The notes: generated by a model from the letters alone, not told the origin. 64,000 nucleotides of DNA from Pseudomonadota bacterium (GCA_023390395.1 JAEWCY010000036.1:1-64000); one strand, 5' to 3'. Numbered from the stretch's first letter, positions 17,090-25,671 are shown. Program-made: numbers and translations.

Positions 17090-18721
17090 GTGCACAGTAT
17101 GCAATACCCATTCGCCTTCGATCCCCTCTACGCCCCCCATCCGTCCCGGCGGCTGCCGGTGTGCGCCCGAAACGGCATGGTGGCCACCACCTCGGCCTTG
17201 GCCGCGGCGTCGGGCCTGGCCATGCTGCGCCGGGGCGGCAACGCCGTGGACGCCATCGTGGCCACGGCGGCGGCCCTGACCGTGCTGGAGCCGACCTCCA
17301 ACGGCCTCGGCAGCGACGCCTTCGCCCTCGTCTGGAGCGGCGGCAAGCTCCATGGCCTAAACGCCAGCGGTCCCTCCCCGGAGGCCATTTCCATCGAGGC
17401 GGTCAAAGCCCGGCACGGCGGCACGGCCATGCCCCGCTACGGCTGGACCCCGGTCACGGTGCCGGGCGCGCCGGCCGCCTGGGCCGAACTCTCGGCCAAA
17501 TTCGGCCGGCTGCCCTTTGCCGATCTGCTCCAGCCGGCCATCGCCTACGCCGCCGAGGGCTATCCCGCGCCGCCCATGCTCGCCTACCTGTGGGGCGAGG
17601 CCTTTGGCCAATACCGCAAGCACTGCACCTCGGCGGAGTTCGAGGAATGGTACCGCACGTTCGCCCCCGAGGGCCGCGCGCCCGAGGCCGGCGAGATCGT
17701 GCGCCTGCCCGGCCACGCCCGTTCCCTGGAGGCCATCGCCCAAAGCCGGGCCGAGGATTTTTATCGGGGGGATCTGGCCAGGCGCATCGTCGCGGACAGC
17801 GCCGCTTTTGGCGGCTATCTCGCCGCCGCCGACCTGGCCGCGTATCGGCCGGAATGGGTCGAGCCCATAAGCGTCCGTTACCGCGGCTACGACCTGTGGG
17901 AGATCCCGCCCAACGGCCAGGGCATCGTGGCCCTGATCGCCCTCAATATCCTCAAGGAATTCCCCCTGGAAAGCTGCGACGCCACAACGGCCCGCCACCT
18001 GCAATGGGAAGCCGTCAAGCTGGCCTTTGCCGACGCCCGCCGCTACGTGACCGATCCCCGCCACATGGCCGTGGATTACCGGCAATTCCTGGACCCGGCC
18101 TTTGGCGCCGCCCGCGCCCGCGCCATCACCGACCGGGCCGCCACGCCCACCGTGACGGACCTGCCGGCCGGCGGCACGGTGTATTTGTGCGCGGCCGACG
18201 GCGAAGGCAACATGGTGTCGTTTATCCAGAGCAATTACATGGGGTTCGGCTCGGGCATCGTGGTGCGCGACACCGGCATCGCCCTGCAGAACCGCGGCGC
18301 GGATTTTTCCCTGGAGCCAGGCCAGGCCAACAGCCTGCTCCCCGGCAAAAAATCCTACCACACCATCATTCCGGGCTTTGTGACCAAAGACGGCCAGGCC
18401 GTCGGCCCCATGGGCGTCATGGGCGGCTACATGCAGCCCCAGGGGCACGTGCAGGTGTTGTGCAACCTGGTCGATTTCAAGCTCAATCCCCAGCAGGCCC
18501 TGGATGCGCCCCGCTGGCAGTGGACGCGCGAGAACCGTTTCCTCGTGGAATCGGGCTTTCCCGTGGAAACGGCCCGGCAACTGGCGGCCCGGGGGCATGC
18601 CGTGGACGTGGCCCTGCACGACGTCTCCTTCGGCCGGGGACAAATGATCGTGCGCCTGGACAATGGCGTGCTCATGGGCGCGACCGAGCCCCGGTCCGAC
18701 AGCAACATCGCCTGCTATTGA
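17090..18721 (+). CDS. Gamma-glutamyltransferase-family Ntn hydrolase, no signal peptide
   Basis: This 543-residue GGT-family protein has N-terminal NGMVATTSALAAASG and RRGGNAVDAIVA, a candidate autocleavage nucleophile Thr363 (GGTVYLCAADGEGN) and C-terminal GVMGGYMQPQGHVQ. The segment after the nucleophile departs from the usual TTHxSVVD, so transpeptidase activity is uncertain; other family members hydrolyse small amides. GTG 17090 is 5 nt after AAAGGAAA; ATG 17099 is an alternative. No export signal is seen, unlike classical periplasmic GGT, so it probably acts on an imported gamma-glutamyl or amide compound inside the cell. Confidence 0.82.
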   Translation: MHSMQYPFAFDPLYAPHPSRRLPVCARNGMVATTSALAAASGLAMLRRGGNAVDAIVATAAALTVLEPTSNGLGSDAFALVWSGGKLHGLNASGPSPEAISIEAVKARHGGTAMPRYGWTPVTVPGAPAAWAELSAKFGRLPFADLLQPAIAYAAEGYPAPPMLAYLWGEAFGQYRKHCTSAEFEEWYRTFAPEGRAPEAGEIVRLPGHARSLEAIAQSRAEDFYRGDLARRIVADSAAFGGYLAAADLAAYRPEWVEPISVRYRGYDLWEIPPNGQGIVALIALNILKEFPLESCDATTARHLQWEAVKLAFADARRYVTDPRHMAVDYRQFLDPAFGAARARAITDRAATPTVTDLPAGGTVYLCAADGEGNMVSFIQSNYMGFGSGIVVRDTGIALQNRGADFSLEPGQANSLLPGKKSYHTIIPGFVTKDGQAVGPMGVMGGYMQPQGHVQVLCNLVDFKLNPQQALDAPRWQWTRENRFLVESGFPVETARQLAARGHAVDVALHDVSFGRGQMIVRLDNGVLMGATEPRSDSNIACY

Positions 18722-18780
18722 GGCGGCCTGGATTGGCTGGACAGGTTGGCGGCGCGGTCAAGCTCCAGGCCGATCGGCGC

Positions 18781-19040
18781 TCATGCCGCCTTGGAGGCCG
18801 GGTGGCCAACCCGATATCCGTCCATGGGGCGGTGGCCAGCGAAAGCCGTGCGCGACCGCTGCTCGCTGTAGAAGCGGAACCAGTCTCCGAGCCCCTGGCG
18901 GGCCGGGCTGCCGGTTTCGAATTCCCGCAGGGAGACCTCTTCCGATTTCACCGAGCGCCACAGCCGCTCGATGAAAACGTTGTCCATCCAGCAGCCCTTG
19001 CTCCTCCATGAAGAGGGAGACGCCGGCGTCCCGGAGCGTT
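18781..19040 (-). pseudogene. IS3-family transposase (orfB) 3' remnant, frameshifted
   Basis: The frame ending at 18781 reads SKGCWMDNVFIERLWRSVK, then REFETGSPARQGLGDW and GHRPMDGYR, the end of an IS3-type DDE transposase. The upstream part (GVSLFME) lies in another frame; one extra base near 19007 separates them. The 5' two thirds of the element are missing. It marks past insertion at the left edge of the RiPP locus. Confidence 0.8.
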
Positions 19041-19535
19041 TGGGTTCATTGCAAGCGGCTGCCCTGCCGGCCGGCCGACGCAACGCCTTCTCCTCTCTCT
19101 GCCTTGTAGATTCCCTTAAAATTTTCAATACATTACCTTAAAGAGCTTCCCACAGCGCAGCGCACTTCTCCGTGTTTTTACGGAGAAATGTCTAAGGGCA
19201 TTTTTCATGCTCCTCCGTATTCCCGGATTGTTTTTCCGCTTCCTTTGCCCCATATTTCTGGTCAAGGAAGGATCACAGACACCAAGTGAATGCCATGCGG
19301 CTTGGGCTGTTTGCCTTGGTGCAAGGATCGACCTTTAACAATCCGCAATAAATGCCAAAGTTGTCATGCCGCTGGCCATGGCAGCAGAGATTGAGCCTCA
19401 TATTTCGCCGGCGCTGCATTCGCCAAGATCCGTTGTATGTGGATCACAATTGAAATCGCCTTGCAAAGCTTCTGTTTTCGAAAATATGCATTTTCAACGT
19501 GCTGTCGACACGAACCGCACAAGCAGGAGACCGGC
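19041..19535. other. Intergenic leader region upstream of the NHLP array
   Basis: No protein-coding frame is evident. The stretch is more AT-rich than its surroundings and contains the hairpin at 19166-19187; it probably holds the promoter of the first precursor genes. No strong -35/-10 pair could be singled out. Confidence 0.4.
19166..19187. promoter_or_regulatory. Perfect 8-bp hairpin in the NHLP leader region
   Basis: TTCTCCGT and ACGGAGAA flank the loop GTTTTT. No T-run follows on either strand, so it is not an ordinary terminator. It could be an operator or RNA element controlling the downstream array. Confidence 0.35.
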
Positions 19536-19838
19536 ATGACCAAGGAAGCACAAGGCAAGACGCTGCACAATATCATTGCCAAGGCCTGTGTGGACAACAA
19601 CTTCAAGCAACGTCTGCTGAAAGACGCGACTGCCGTGCTCAGGGAAGAAGGCATGGAAGTGCCTGTAGGGATGGAGATCAAGATGGTGGAGAACACAGGC
19701 GAGTTGGTTCATGTGGTGCTTCCGCGGGGAAAAAATGTGCATGCCTTGGACGATGCCGCGTTGCAAAAAGTTGTAGGCGGCTTCAAAAGGCCGAAGCCAA
19801 AGGATGATGACATCCCCCTTTTTGAAATATCGAAATGA
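19536..19838 (+). CDS. NHLP-type RiPP precursor peptide 1 (100 aa)
   Basis: A nitrile-hydratase-alpha-like leader (MTKEAQGKTLHNIIAKA, then FKQRLLKDATAVLREEG and VPVGMEIKMVENT) is followed by a double-glycine site VVGG at about residues 81-84. The predicted core is FKRPKPKDDDIPLFEISK, which is charged, Pro-rich and without Cys. A ribosome site GCAGGAGACCGGC precedes ATG 19536. It is first in an array of eight related precursors. Export and leader cleavage by the NHLM system at 27.9-34.2 kb is inferred from family knowledge. Confidence 0.85.
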   Translation: MTKEAQGKTLHNIIAKACVDNNFKQRLLKDATAVLREEGMEVPVGMEIKMVENTGELVHVVLPRGKNVHALDDAALQKVVGGFKRPKPKDDDIPLFEISK

Positions 19839-19881
19839 AATCCAAAATTTCGAACACCAACCCACCCGGAGGAGAATTGCC

Positions 19882-20175
19882 ATGACCAAGGAAGAGCAAG
19901 GCAAGAAGATGGGGCAGGTCATCGCCAAGGCCTGGGCCGACGAAGCCTTCAAGCAGCGACTGCTCAAGGATGCCACGGCGGTGCTCAAGGAAGAAGGCGT
20001 GGAAGTGCCGGCAGGGATGACCGTCAAGGCCGTGGAGAACACGGATGCAGTATTCCATCTGGTCGTTCCACCGAAGCAGGACGGCATGGCGGGAGTTTTG
20101 GACGAGGACGCGTTACTTGCGGTGGCGGGTGGTCGCGGAGAAATATGCAGCTATTGGGGTGACTTTAAATCATAA
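19882..20175 (+). CDS. NHLP-type RiPP precursor peptide 2 (97 aa)
   Basis: The leader follows the family pattern (MTKEEQGKKMGQVIAKAW, FKQRLLKDATAVLKEEG, VPAGMTVKAVENT) and ends at VAGG. The short predicted core RGEICSYWGDFKS has one Cys and two aromatic residues. A strong ribosome site GGAGGAG lies before ATG 19882. The leader is much closer to its neighbours than the core is. Confidence 0.87.
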   Translation: MTKEEQGKKMGQVIAKAWADEAFKQRLLKDATAVLKEEGVEVPAGMTVKAVENTDAVFHLVVPPKQDGMAGVLDEDALLAVAGGRGEICSYWGDFKS

Positions 20176-20310
20176 TTTTTTCGAGGCTGAGATGCGTGTG
20201 AATGCTGGGTCAGACCGCAAATCACGACATGGAGTTTTCTTTTGCGCTCCGGGAACAGCAGTAAATGAAATCCAACATTATTACCGTCACCCCAAAATGG
20301 GAGGACTGCC

Positions 20311-20622
20311 ATGACGCAGGAAGAGCAAGGCAAGAAATTGGGACAAATCATCAAAAGGGCTTGGGAAGACGAATTGTTCAAGCGACGCCTGCTTGATGAC
20401 GCGAATGCGGTGTTCAAGGATGAGGGGTTTGCCATTCCTGATGGAATCAAGATAAAAGTGGTTGAGAACACGGAGAGGATTCATCATATTGTACTGCCAG
20501 TGCGTTGTCCAGACAATGTCTTGATGGATGAGGCCTTGTCGAAGATTAGCGCAGGCGGGATAGGGGTAACCCCTTGCGGCAACAGAGACGCTTGCGATCC
20601 AAGGCCTGGCCTTGCCCAATAG
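20311..20622 (+). CDS. NHLP-type RiPP precursor peptide 3 (103 aa)
   Basis: The leader is MTQEEQGKKLGQIIKRAW, FKRRLLDDANAVFKDEG and IPDGIKIKVVENT, with a cleavage site AGG at about residue 83. The predicted core IGVTPCGNRDACDPRPGLAQ holds two Cys spaced by five residues and three Pro. A ribosome site GGGAGGAC precedes ATG 20311. The Cys pair could form a disulfide or thioether; this is inference. Confidence 0.85.
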   Translation: MTQEEQGKKLGQIIKRAWEDELFKRRLLDDANAVFKDEGFAIPDGIKIKVVENTERIHHIVLPVRCPDNVLMDEALSKISAGGIGVTPCGNRDACDPRPGLAQ

Positions 20623-20802
20623 GCAGGGTGTAAGACGCCTATGCGCTATGTGATGCTGTTGTGAATAGCGAACGGAAAATTGATTCGGCAACGTGTGCGA
20701 CCTGCTTTCAGCGTTTCATGTAACGTGCCGCCACGGCTTTGAGAGTTCTATCCCATTTTTCAAACGTGAGGAAAGCCACACTTCCACCCAAGGATCCCTG
20801 CC

Positions 20803-21108
20803 ATGTCCAAAGAAAATCAAGGCATAAAACTGAGTCAGATCGTCAAGAAGGCCTGGGAAGACGATGTTTTCAAGCAACGGTTGCTTAACAATGCCAGCGA
20901 AGTGTTGAAGGAGGAAGGCTTGAGCGTGCCAGAAGGGATGGAAATCAAGGTTGTGGAAAACACGGAAACGGTCGTTCACATCGTGCTCCCGGCCAAGCAC
21001 GCAGGCACGCCCCTGGACGACGAGGCCTTGGCGTCGGTTGCCGCCGGCTATACCCTTCCGGACGGGCTCGACAGGGTGAAACACAGCCCTTCCTTCTACG
21101 AATTCTAA
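20803..21108 (+). CDS. NHLP-type RiPP precursor peptide 4 (101 aa)
   Basis: The leader is MSKENQGIKLSQIVKKAW, FKQRLLNNASEVLKEEG and VPEGMEIKVVENT. The cleavage site is AAG rather than GG, so processing may differ. The predicted core is YTLPDGLDRVKHSPSFYEF, aromatic-rich and without Cys. AAGGATCC precedes ATG 20803. Confidence 0.84.
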   Translation: MSKENQGIKLSQIVKKAWEDDVFKQRLLNNASEVLKEEGLSVPEGMEIKVVENTETVVHIVLPAKHAGTPLDDEALASVAAGYTLPDGLDRVKHSPSFYEF

Positions 21109-21160
21109 TAATGACAATCCCATTGCGAAGGCAATGAATTCTCTTCTATGGAGAAAAAGC

Positions 21161-21466
21161 ATGGCCAGGATACAACAAAGCGACAACCTGGGGCGGATCA
21201 TCAAGAAGGCCTGGGAGGACGAAGCTTTCAAGCAGCGGTTGCTTGACAACGCAACGGAGGTCTTCAACGAAGAGAGTATTGACGTGCCTGAGGGAATGGA
21301 AGTCAAGGTGGTTGAGAATACGGAAAAGGTGTTTCACCTAGTGCTGCCGCAGAAACACGTTCCAGGCGAATTGAATCAAGAACAACTCCTCTCGATTGCC
21401 GGTGGAAACGACATCAAGCGTCCGATACGCCCAAGCTGCCTACACCCTTCTCGTCCTGTGGATTGA
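21161..21466 (+). CDS. NHLP-type RiPP precursor peptide 5 (101 aa)
   Basis: The leader is MARIQQSDNLGRIIKKAW, FKQRLLDNATEVFNEES and VPEGMEVKVVENT, ending at IAGG. The predicted core NDIKRPIRPSCLHPSRPVD has a repeated R-P spacing and one Cys. ATG 21161 is preferred over the in-frame ATG 21134 because GGAG lies 7 nt before it. About 200 bp without a recognisable gene follow before the response regulator. Confidence 0.84.
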   Translation: MARIQQSDNLGRIIKKAWEDEAFKQRLLDNATEVFNEESIDVPEGMEVKVVENTEKVFHLVLPQKHVPGELNQEQLLSIAGGNDIKRPIRPSCLHPSRPVD

Positions 21467-21668
21467 TACGGGTATTGACGCTTGCCAAGCGGCTAGGCTT
21501 CATGATTACGGTCATGATGCGCAAAGCGGTTTCGTCGATCCTCCGCCCTATCCGCTTTTGGCCAGGGCTGCCTGTTTCCGGTAGAGAACGGGGTTGCATT
21601 CGTTTGCTGGCATCGCCCTGCGCATGCCAGCAAGAAGAAGGATTGGAATGGCCCTCCAAGGATAGCGC

Positions 21669-22343
21669 ATGACCAAGGCCAGCAGCATTCTCATCGTCGA
21701 TTCCCACCCGCTCTTCCGGGAAGGGGTCAAGTCCCTCGTCGAGCCTCAGGCGGACTTGGCCATTGCCGGGGAGGCGGAAAGTGTCGCAGAGGTCGAGGCG
21801 GCGTTCAGGCGGCTTCCGCCCGACGCCATTTGCCTGGACCTGGCCTTGGCCGGGGCCCCGGGGTACGCCCTGATCGCGAACCTGCTCGGCTTGTTTCCGG
21901 ACGTTCCCATCCTGGCGGTTGCCCAGAGCCAGCGAAGCGTGACCGCCGTGCAGGCCTTTCGTGCCGGGGCCCTCGGCTATGTTCTCAAAACATCCCGGCC
22001 GAGCACATTTCTCGAGGCTGTCCGCAGCGTGCTGCGGGGCAATTTCTTCGTTGACGCCAAGGTCGCCAACGAGGTGATTCACAGGCTTGTTTCCCCGGAC
22101 AAGGGGGATGGGCGGGGAAACCTCCGCCATGAAGAACTTACCGGGCGGGAAACGGAGATCATGCGCCTGATCGCCCAAGGGGTTTCCACGGCAAATATCG
22201 GCAAGCGGCTCTCCATAAGCCCGCGCACGGTGGAAAGCCACCGCGCCAACCTCATGCGCAAGCTCGGGGCTGCGAACATGGTGGATATCGTGCGCCATGC
22301 CGTGCGCCTGGAGTTGGTCGACACCCGGGAATGGGGTCTGTGA
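21669..22343 (+). CDS. NarL/FixJ-type response regulator
   Basis: This 224-residue regulator has a receiver domain (Asp10/Asp11 region ILIVDSHPLF, phosphorylation site Asp57 in CLDLALAG, conserved Lys in YVLKTSRP). A C-terminal LuxR helix-turn-helix follows (LTGRETEIMRLIAQGVSTANIGKRL, then RTVESHRANLMRKLG). AAGGATAGCGC precedes ATG 21669. It sits inside the precursor array and probably controls RiPP production. No sensor kinase is present in the window. Confidence 0.9.
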   Translation: MTKASSILIVDSHPLFREGVKSLVEPQADLAIAGEAESVAEVEAAFRRLPPDAICLDLALAGAPGYALIANLLGLFPDVPILAVAQSQRSVTAVQAFRAGALGYVLKTSRPSTFLEAVRSVLRGNFFVDAKVANEVIHRLVSPDKGDGRGNLRHEELTGRETEIMRLIAQGVSTANIGKRLSISPRTVESHRANLMRKLGAANMVDIVRHAVRLELVDTREWGL

Positions 22344-22507
22344 GGCGAGCCTGGATCTTCCGGACGGCCCAAGTGCTGTACCCGGCGAGGCCTGAACGAT
22401 TTTTCGCATCGGAGTTGTTGCTGATTGCCAGTGCTGTTGCCGGACATAGAGTCGGATGCACATGAAACAACAGGATTGCGGCTCGATCTAAATTACCGGA
22501 GGACGCC

Positions 22508-22756
22508 ATGACCATGCAATCCGCCAGGGATTTTCTTGCACGTATGCGGGGTGAGCCGGCTTTGGCCGAACGGATGGCCGGCCTGGCTTCCGACGAGGAG
22601 CGGCGGGCCCTGGCTTTGTCCCTTGGCTTCGTTTTCACTGCCGCGGAACTGGACGCGGTGGGGAATGAACTGCCAGACGAGGCCCTGGCGCGCATCAGCG
22701 CCGGCCACAACGCCTCTTCGTGCGGCAAGCACGTATCCATCTTCACGATCGGATAA
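22508..22756 (+). CDS. Nif11-like RiPP precursor peptide (82 aa)
   Basis: The leader starts MTMQSARDFLARMRGEPALA, continues with LASDEERRALALSLGFVFT, and has the ELDAVGNELPDEALARISAG end typical of Nif11-class leaders, different from the NHLP type of its neighbours. The predicted core after AG is HNASSCGKHVSIFTIG with one Cys. CCGGAGGAC precedes the ATG. Nif11 and NHLP precursors are known to share NHLM exporters. Confidence 0.8.
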   Translation: MTMQSARDFLARMRGEPALAERMAGLASDEERRALALSLGFVFTAAELDAVGNELPDEALARISAGHNASSCGKHVSIFTIG

Positions 22757-22966
22757 TCCCCGCGCAGCGATGTCGGCCCGGTTCAGGGACTCCGTAGTTT
22801 TACCGAGACTCTTCTGTGGGAGTTTTTCACAAGTCTGCGGCTTCCACGGTTTTTTTCCCAGCCTCGCTTGGCATATACCGATGCAGTCGTTGGCGGGAGC
22901 TTCCAGCGGAACCTGGACGATCTCCCCTGGTGCGGACCTGACCCCGAACCCGATTGGAGTTCGATC

Positions 22967-23338
22967 ATGACCAAGCAAAACCGATCCAACACGGTGGGAG
23001 ACCGCATCGCCAAAGCCCGGGGAGACGAAACCTTCAAGCAGCGCCTGCTCAAGGATGCCACGGCGGTCTTCAAGGAACTGGGCGTGCCGGCGCCGCAGGG
23101 GATGCAGATCAACGTGTCGAGGAACACTGAGGAGCTGTTTCATCTGGCGATTCCACCGCAATCGGAGCCGAAGTCGATGTCTGACAATGAACTTGCGTCT
23201 GCCGTTGACATTGGGGAAAAGTCAGTCGAGAAGATTGCGGCCCGTGGGGTTGGAGACGCGATCCTATATGATGTGCTGCAACGTTCTGCTGCGAGTTGTC
23301 GTGTCGGACTGCTGACGTCAAGACATGGTGATGCATGA
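22967..23338 (+). CDS. Atypical NHLP-type precursor coupled to radical SAM gene (123 aa)
   Basis: The leader core is recognisable (RIAKARGDETFKQRLLKDA, VPAPQGMQINVSRNTEELF), but the usual GG is replaced by SAVDIG. A tail of about 40 residues follows (EKSVEKIAARGVGDAILYDV...), longer than in other members and with one Cys. The stop overlaps the ATG of the radical SAM gene (ATGA at 23335). This strict coupling suggests it is the cognate substrate or a docking partner of that enzyme. The ribosome site is weak (TTGGAG, 9 nt). Confidence 0.72.
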   Translation: MTKQNRSNTVGDRIAKARGDETFKQRLLKDATAVFKELGVPAPQGMQINVSRNTEELFHLAIPPQSEPKSMSDNELASAVDIGEKSVEKIAARGVGDAILYDVLQRSAASCRVGLLTSRHGDA

Positions 23339-24810
23339 TCAGGAACGCCGCGCTGTTCGGACCTTACGAAATAGAGCTTGAGGGACGCCGGTATTACGGC
23401 AACGTCTCGTTGCGCGAGCACCACGCGTTCGCGTACGACGGAAGCTCCTACGTCTTCGATGTGGACGGCGTGGCCGCCCACCGGATTTCCCCTGAACTGA
23501 CCGCCCTGCTCGGCCGTCTGGAGGTGGACAAAGGCGTCCTGCTCCCCCAAGCGGTGATGGAGGCCTTGCGCGGTTTGCGGCTCGTGGCCGGAGAGGAGCA
23601 AGCGCCCCCCGGGATCAAGACGGATGGCGAAAGCGAGCCTTCGCCCGGCAAACCCGAGTTTCCGGTGGTGAACATCGGACTGTTTTTGGCCCAGGAGTGC
23701 AACATGCGTTGCGTGTACTGTTACGGCGATGCCGGGGAGTACGCGGGCGGGGGCCTGATGGACGAGGCCACGGCCTTCCGGGCGGTCGACTGGCTGGTGG
23801 AGAACTCCGGGAGCGTCCAAAAGATCAGCATCAATTTTTTCGGGGGTGAGCCTCTTTTGAACTTTCCCCTCATGCGCAAGATCGTGCCCCATGCCCGGCA
23901 AAAGGCCTCGGAAGCCGGCAAGGAGATGCGCTTCGGCATGACCACCAACGGTTCCCTGCTCACCGACGAGGTCATCGCCTTCATTCGCGATGAAAAGATC
24001 AACCTCATGGTCAGTTTTGACGGCCCGCCGGAGATCCAAAACCGCCAGCGCCCCTTCAAGGACGGCTCCGGCTCGTATGACCGGGTTGCGGCCAACGTGG
24101 GCAAGCTGCTGCAAGTGTTGCCCGGTCTGGCGGCCAGGGCCACGGTCTACGGCGACGCGGACCCCGCGCGGATCAAGGATGGTCTGAAGAACGTCGGGTT
24201 CACGACCTGTTTTCTCTCCCCGGCCTCTCCGGTCCTTTTGAACGGGGCGGCCGCCGCCGCATCGAACGGTTCCGGCGAGCGCAGGCTGGAGCGAATGGTC
24301 GCCCTGCATCGCCAGGAAGCCGAGGAACTGCTGGCGGCCATACGCGGGCGCACCATCGTCACGGAGAGCCCTCCCTCGGCCCTGGGAGCCATGGAGAACC
24401 TGGTTTCCGGGCAGAAGTCCTACTACGGCTGCGGCGTGGGCAAGGGGTTGGTTGGCATCACCGTGAACGGCGACATCTCCCCCTGCCACCGCTTCGCCGG
24501 CCTCCCGGACATGCGCCTGGGCAACATCGCGGACTACAAGGCCGCAGGCGCAAACGACTACCATCGGGCCATCGTGGACACCCTGGCCGGATGCCGGGGG
24601 TGCTGGGCCCGCTATCTTTGCGGCGGCGGCTGCTTCTACCACAACAGAGCCAAGACCGGAGACATGCGCCGGCCGGACGTCCTGGATTGTCGGGAAAAGC
24701 GGGCCATGTTCGAAGGGCTTGTGCACGTCCATTGCCAACTCGACGAGGCCGACCGGGAATACCTCAAAACGTGCCTGGAAGGCATTGATCTTGGGGCTCG
24801 TCAACCCTGA
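23335..24810 (+). CDS. Radical SAM/SPASM peptide maturase
   Basis: This 491-residue enzyme has a RiPP-recognition-like N-terminal region (1-110), the SAM-cluster motif C122-x3-C126-x2-C129, GGEPLLNF, and a C-terminal SPASM domain with many cysteines. The SPASM cysteines are CGVGKGLVGITVNGDISPCH, CRGCWARYLCGGGC and a final Cys near residue 460. Enzymes of this layout install thioether, C-C or beta-residue crosslinks on Nif11/NHLP-type precursors. It is translationally coupled to the peptide at 22967 and surrounded by other precursors, so it may act on several. The exact chemistry cannot be read from the sequence. Confidence 0.9.
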   Translation: MIRNAALFGPYEIELEGRRYYGNVSLREHHAFAYDGSSYVFDVDGVAAHRISPELTALLGRLEVDKGVLLPQAVMEALRGLRLVAGEEQAPPGIKTDGESEPSPGKPEFPVVNIGLFLAQECNMRCVYCYGDAGEYAGGGLMDEATAFRAVDWLVENSGSVQKISINFFGGEPLLNFPLMRKIVPHARQKASEAGKEMRFGMTTNGSLLTDEVIAFIRDEKINLMVSFDGPPEIQNRQRPFKDGSGSYDRVAANVGKLLQVLPGLAARATVYGDADPARIKDGLKNVGFTTCFLSPASPVLLNGAAAAASNGSGERRLERMVALHRQEAEELLAAIRGRTIVTESPPSALGAMENLVSGQKSYYGCGVGKGLVGITVNGDISPCHRFAGLPDMRLGNIADYKAAGANDYHRAIVDTLAGCRGCWARYLCGGGCFYHNRAKTGDMRRPDVLDCREKRAMFEGLVHVHCQLDEADREYLKTCLEGIDLGARQP

Positions 24811-24875
24811 AGCCCGGTGGTTTTGGATCATTGCGGGATGGAAATCGCTGTCAGCAATCAAGAAGGAGAGCGACC

Positions 24876-25202
24876 ATGACCAATGAAGAACAAGGCAAGA
24901 AGATGGGCCTGATCATCACCAAAGCCTGGACCGACGAGGCCTTCAAACAGCGCCTGCTGACGGACGCCACGGCGGTGCTCAAGGAAGAGGGAGTCACGGT
25001 GCCGGAGGGAGTAAAAGTCAAGGTGGTCGAGAATAACGAAAAATTGTTTCACTTCGTTATCCCCCACAAGGAAACGGTCAAGGAGTTGAATGAAACGGAG
25101 TTGTCCAACTTGTTTGTTGGAGGATCAGCCCCCACTGGTCTTGCAGCCGAGGCGGCTCAAGCGATCGCCAAGGTAATCAGAGATTTGGCAGCCGGGCGGT
25201 GA
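24876..25202 (+). CDS. NHLP-type RiPP precursor peptide 7 (108 aa)
   Basis: The leader is MTNEEQGKKMGLIITKAW, FKQRLLTDATAVLKEEG and VPEGVKVKVVENN, ending at FVGG (about residue 83). The predicted core is 25 residues, Ala-rich and helical (begins SAPTGLAAEAA, ends RDLAAGR), like an amphipathic helix and unlike the other cores. AAGGAGAG precedes ATG 24876. Confidence 0.86.
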   Translation: MTNEEQGKKMGLIITKAWTDEAFKQRLLTDATAVLKEEGVTVPEGVKVKVVENNEKLFHFVIPHKETVKELNETELSNLFVGGSAPTGLAAEAAQAIAKVIRDLAAGR

Positions 25203-25302
25203 TCGTCCACCGCCAAAGGCCGACACACGCATCACACGAAGAAACTGATCTACGCCGGAAGACGACGCCGAACCAGCCAAACAAGATTGACGGAGGACAG
25301 CC

Positions 25303-25569
25303 ATGACCAATGAAGAACAAGACAAGAAGCTGGGTCAGATCATCGCCAAAGCCACGGAAGACGAGGCTTTCAAGCAGCGTTTGCTGGCGGATGCCACGAC
25401 AGTGCTCAAGGAGGAAGGGGTGGCGCTGCCCGATGGATTGAAAATCAAGGCGGTGGAGGATACGGACAAGGTGATGCACATCGTGTTGCCGCCCGCACCC
25501 GGGGAATTTGCCCTGTCCGACGTCCAGCTGGAAGCCGTTTCCGGGGGGTTCATATTCAAAAACCACTAG
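25303..25569 (+). CDS. NHLP-type RiPP precursor peptide 8 (88 aa)
   Basis: The leader is MTNEEQDKKLGQIIAKAT, FKQRLLADATTVLKEEG and LPDGLKIKAVEDT, ending at VSGG. The predicted core is only FIFKNH, the shortest of the set, which may mean a tiny product or a truncated gene. ACGGAGGAC precedes ATG 25303. Confidence 0.85.
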   Translation: MTNEEQDKKLGQIIAKATEDEAFKQRLLADATTVLKEEGVALPDGLKIKAVEDTDKVMHIVLPPAPGEFALSDVQLEAVSGGFIFKNH

Positions 25570-25671
25570 CCGGCATCAAAAGCTCACGGCATGCGGTTCC
25601 CTGAGTGACAGGCCGTGGCCCATGCGCCATCAAAGGCGAATCCCGTGGACAATGTTTTCCTGTAACGATTC

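Noticed and set aside
18725..18780. Terminator after the GGT-family gene (GGCCTGGA facing TCCAGGCC)
   Set aside because: The loop exceeds 30 nt and there is no T-run, so a terminator is not supported.
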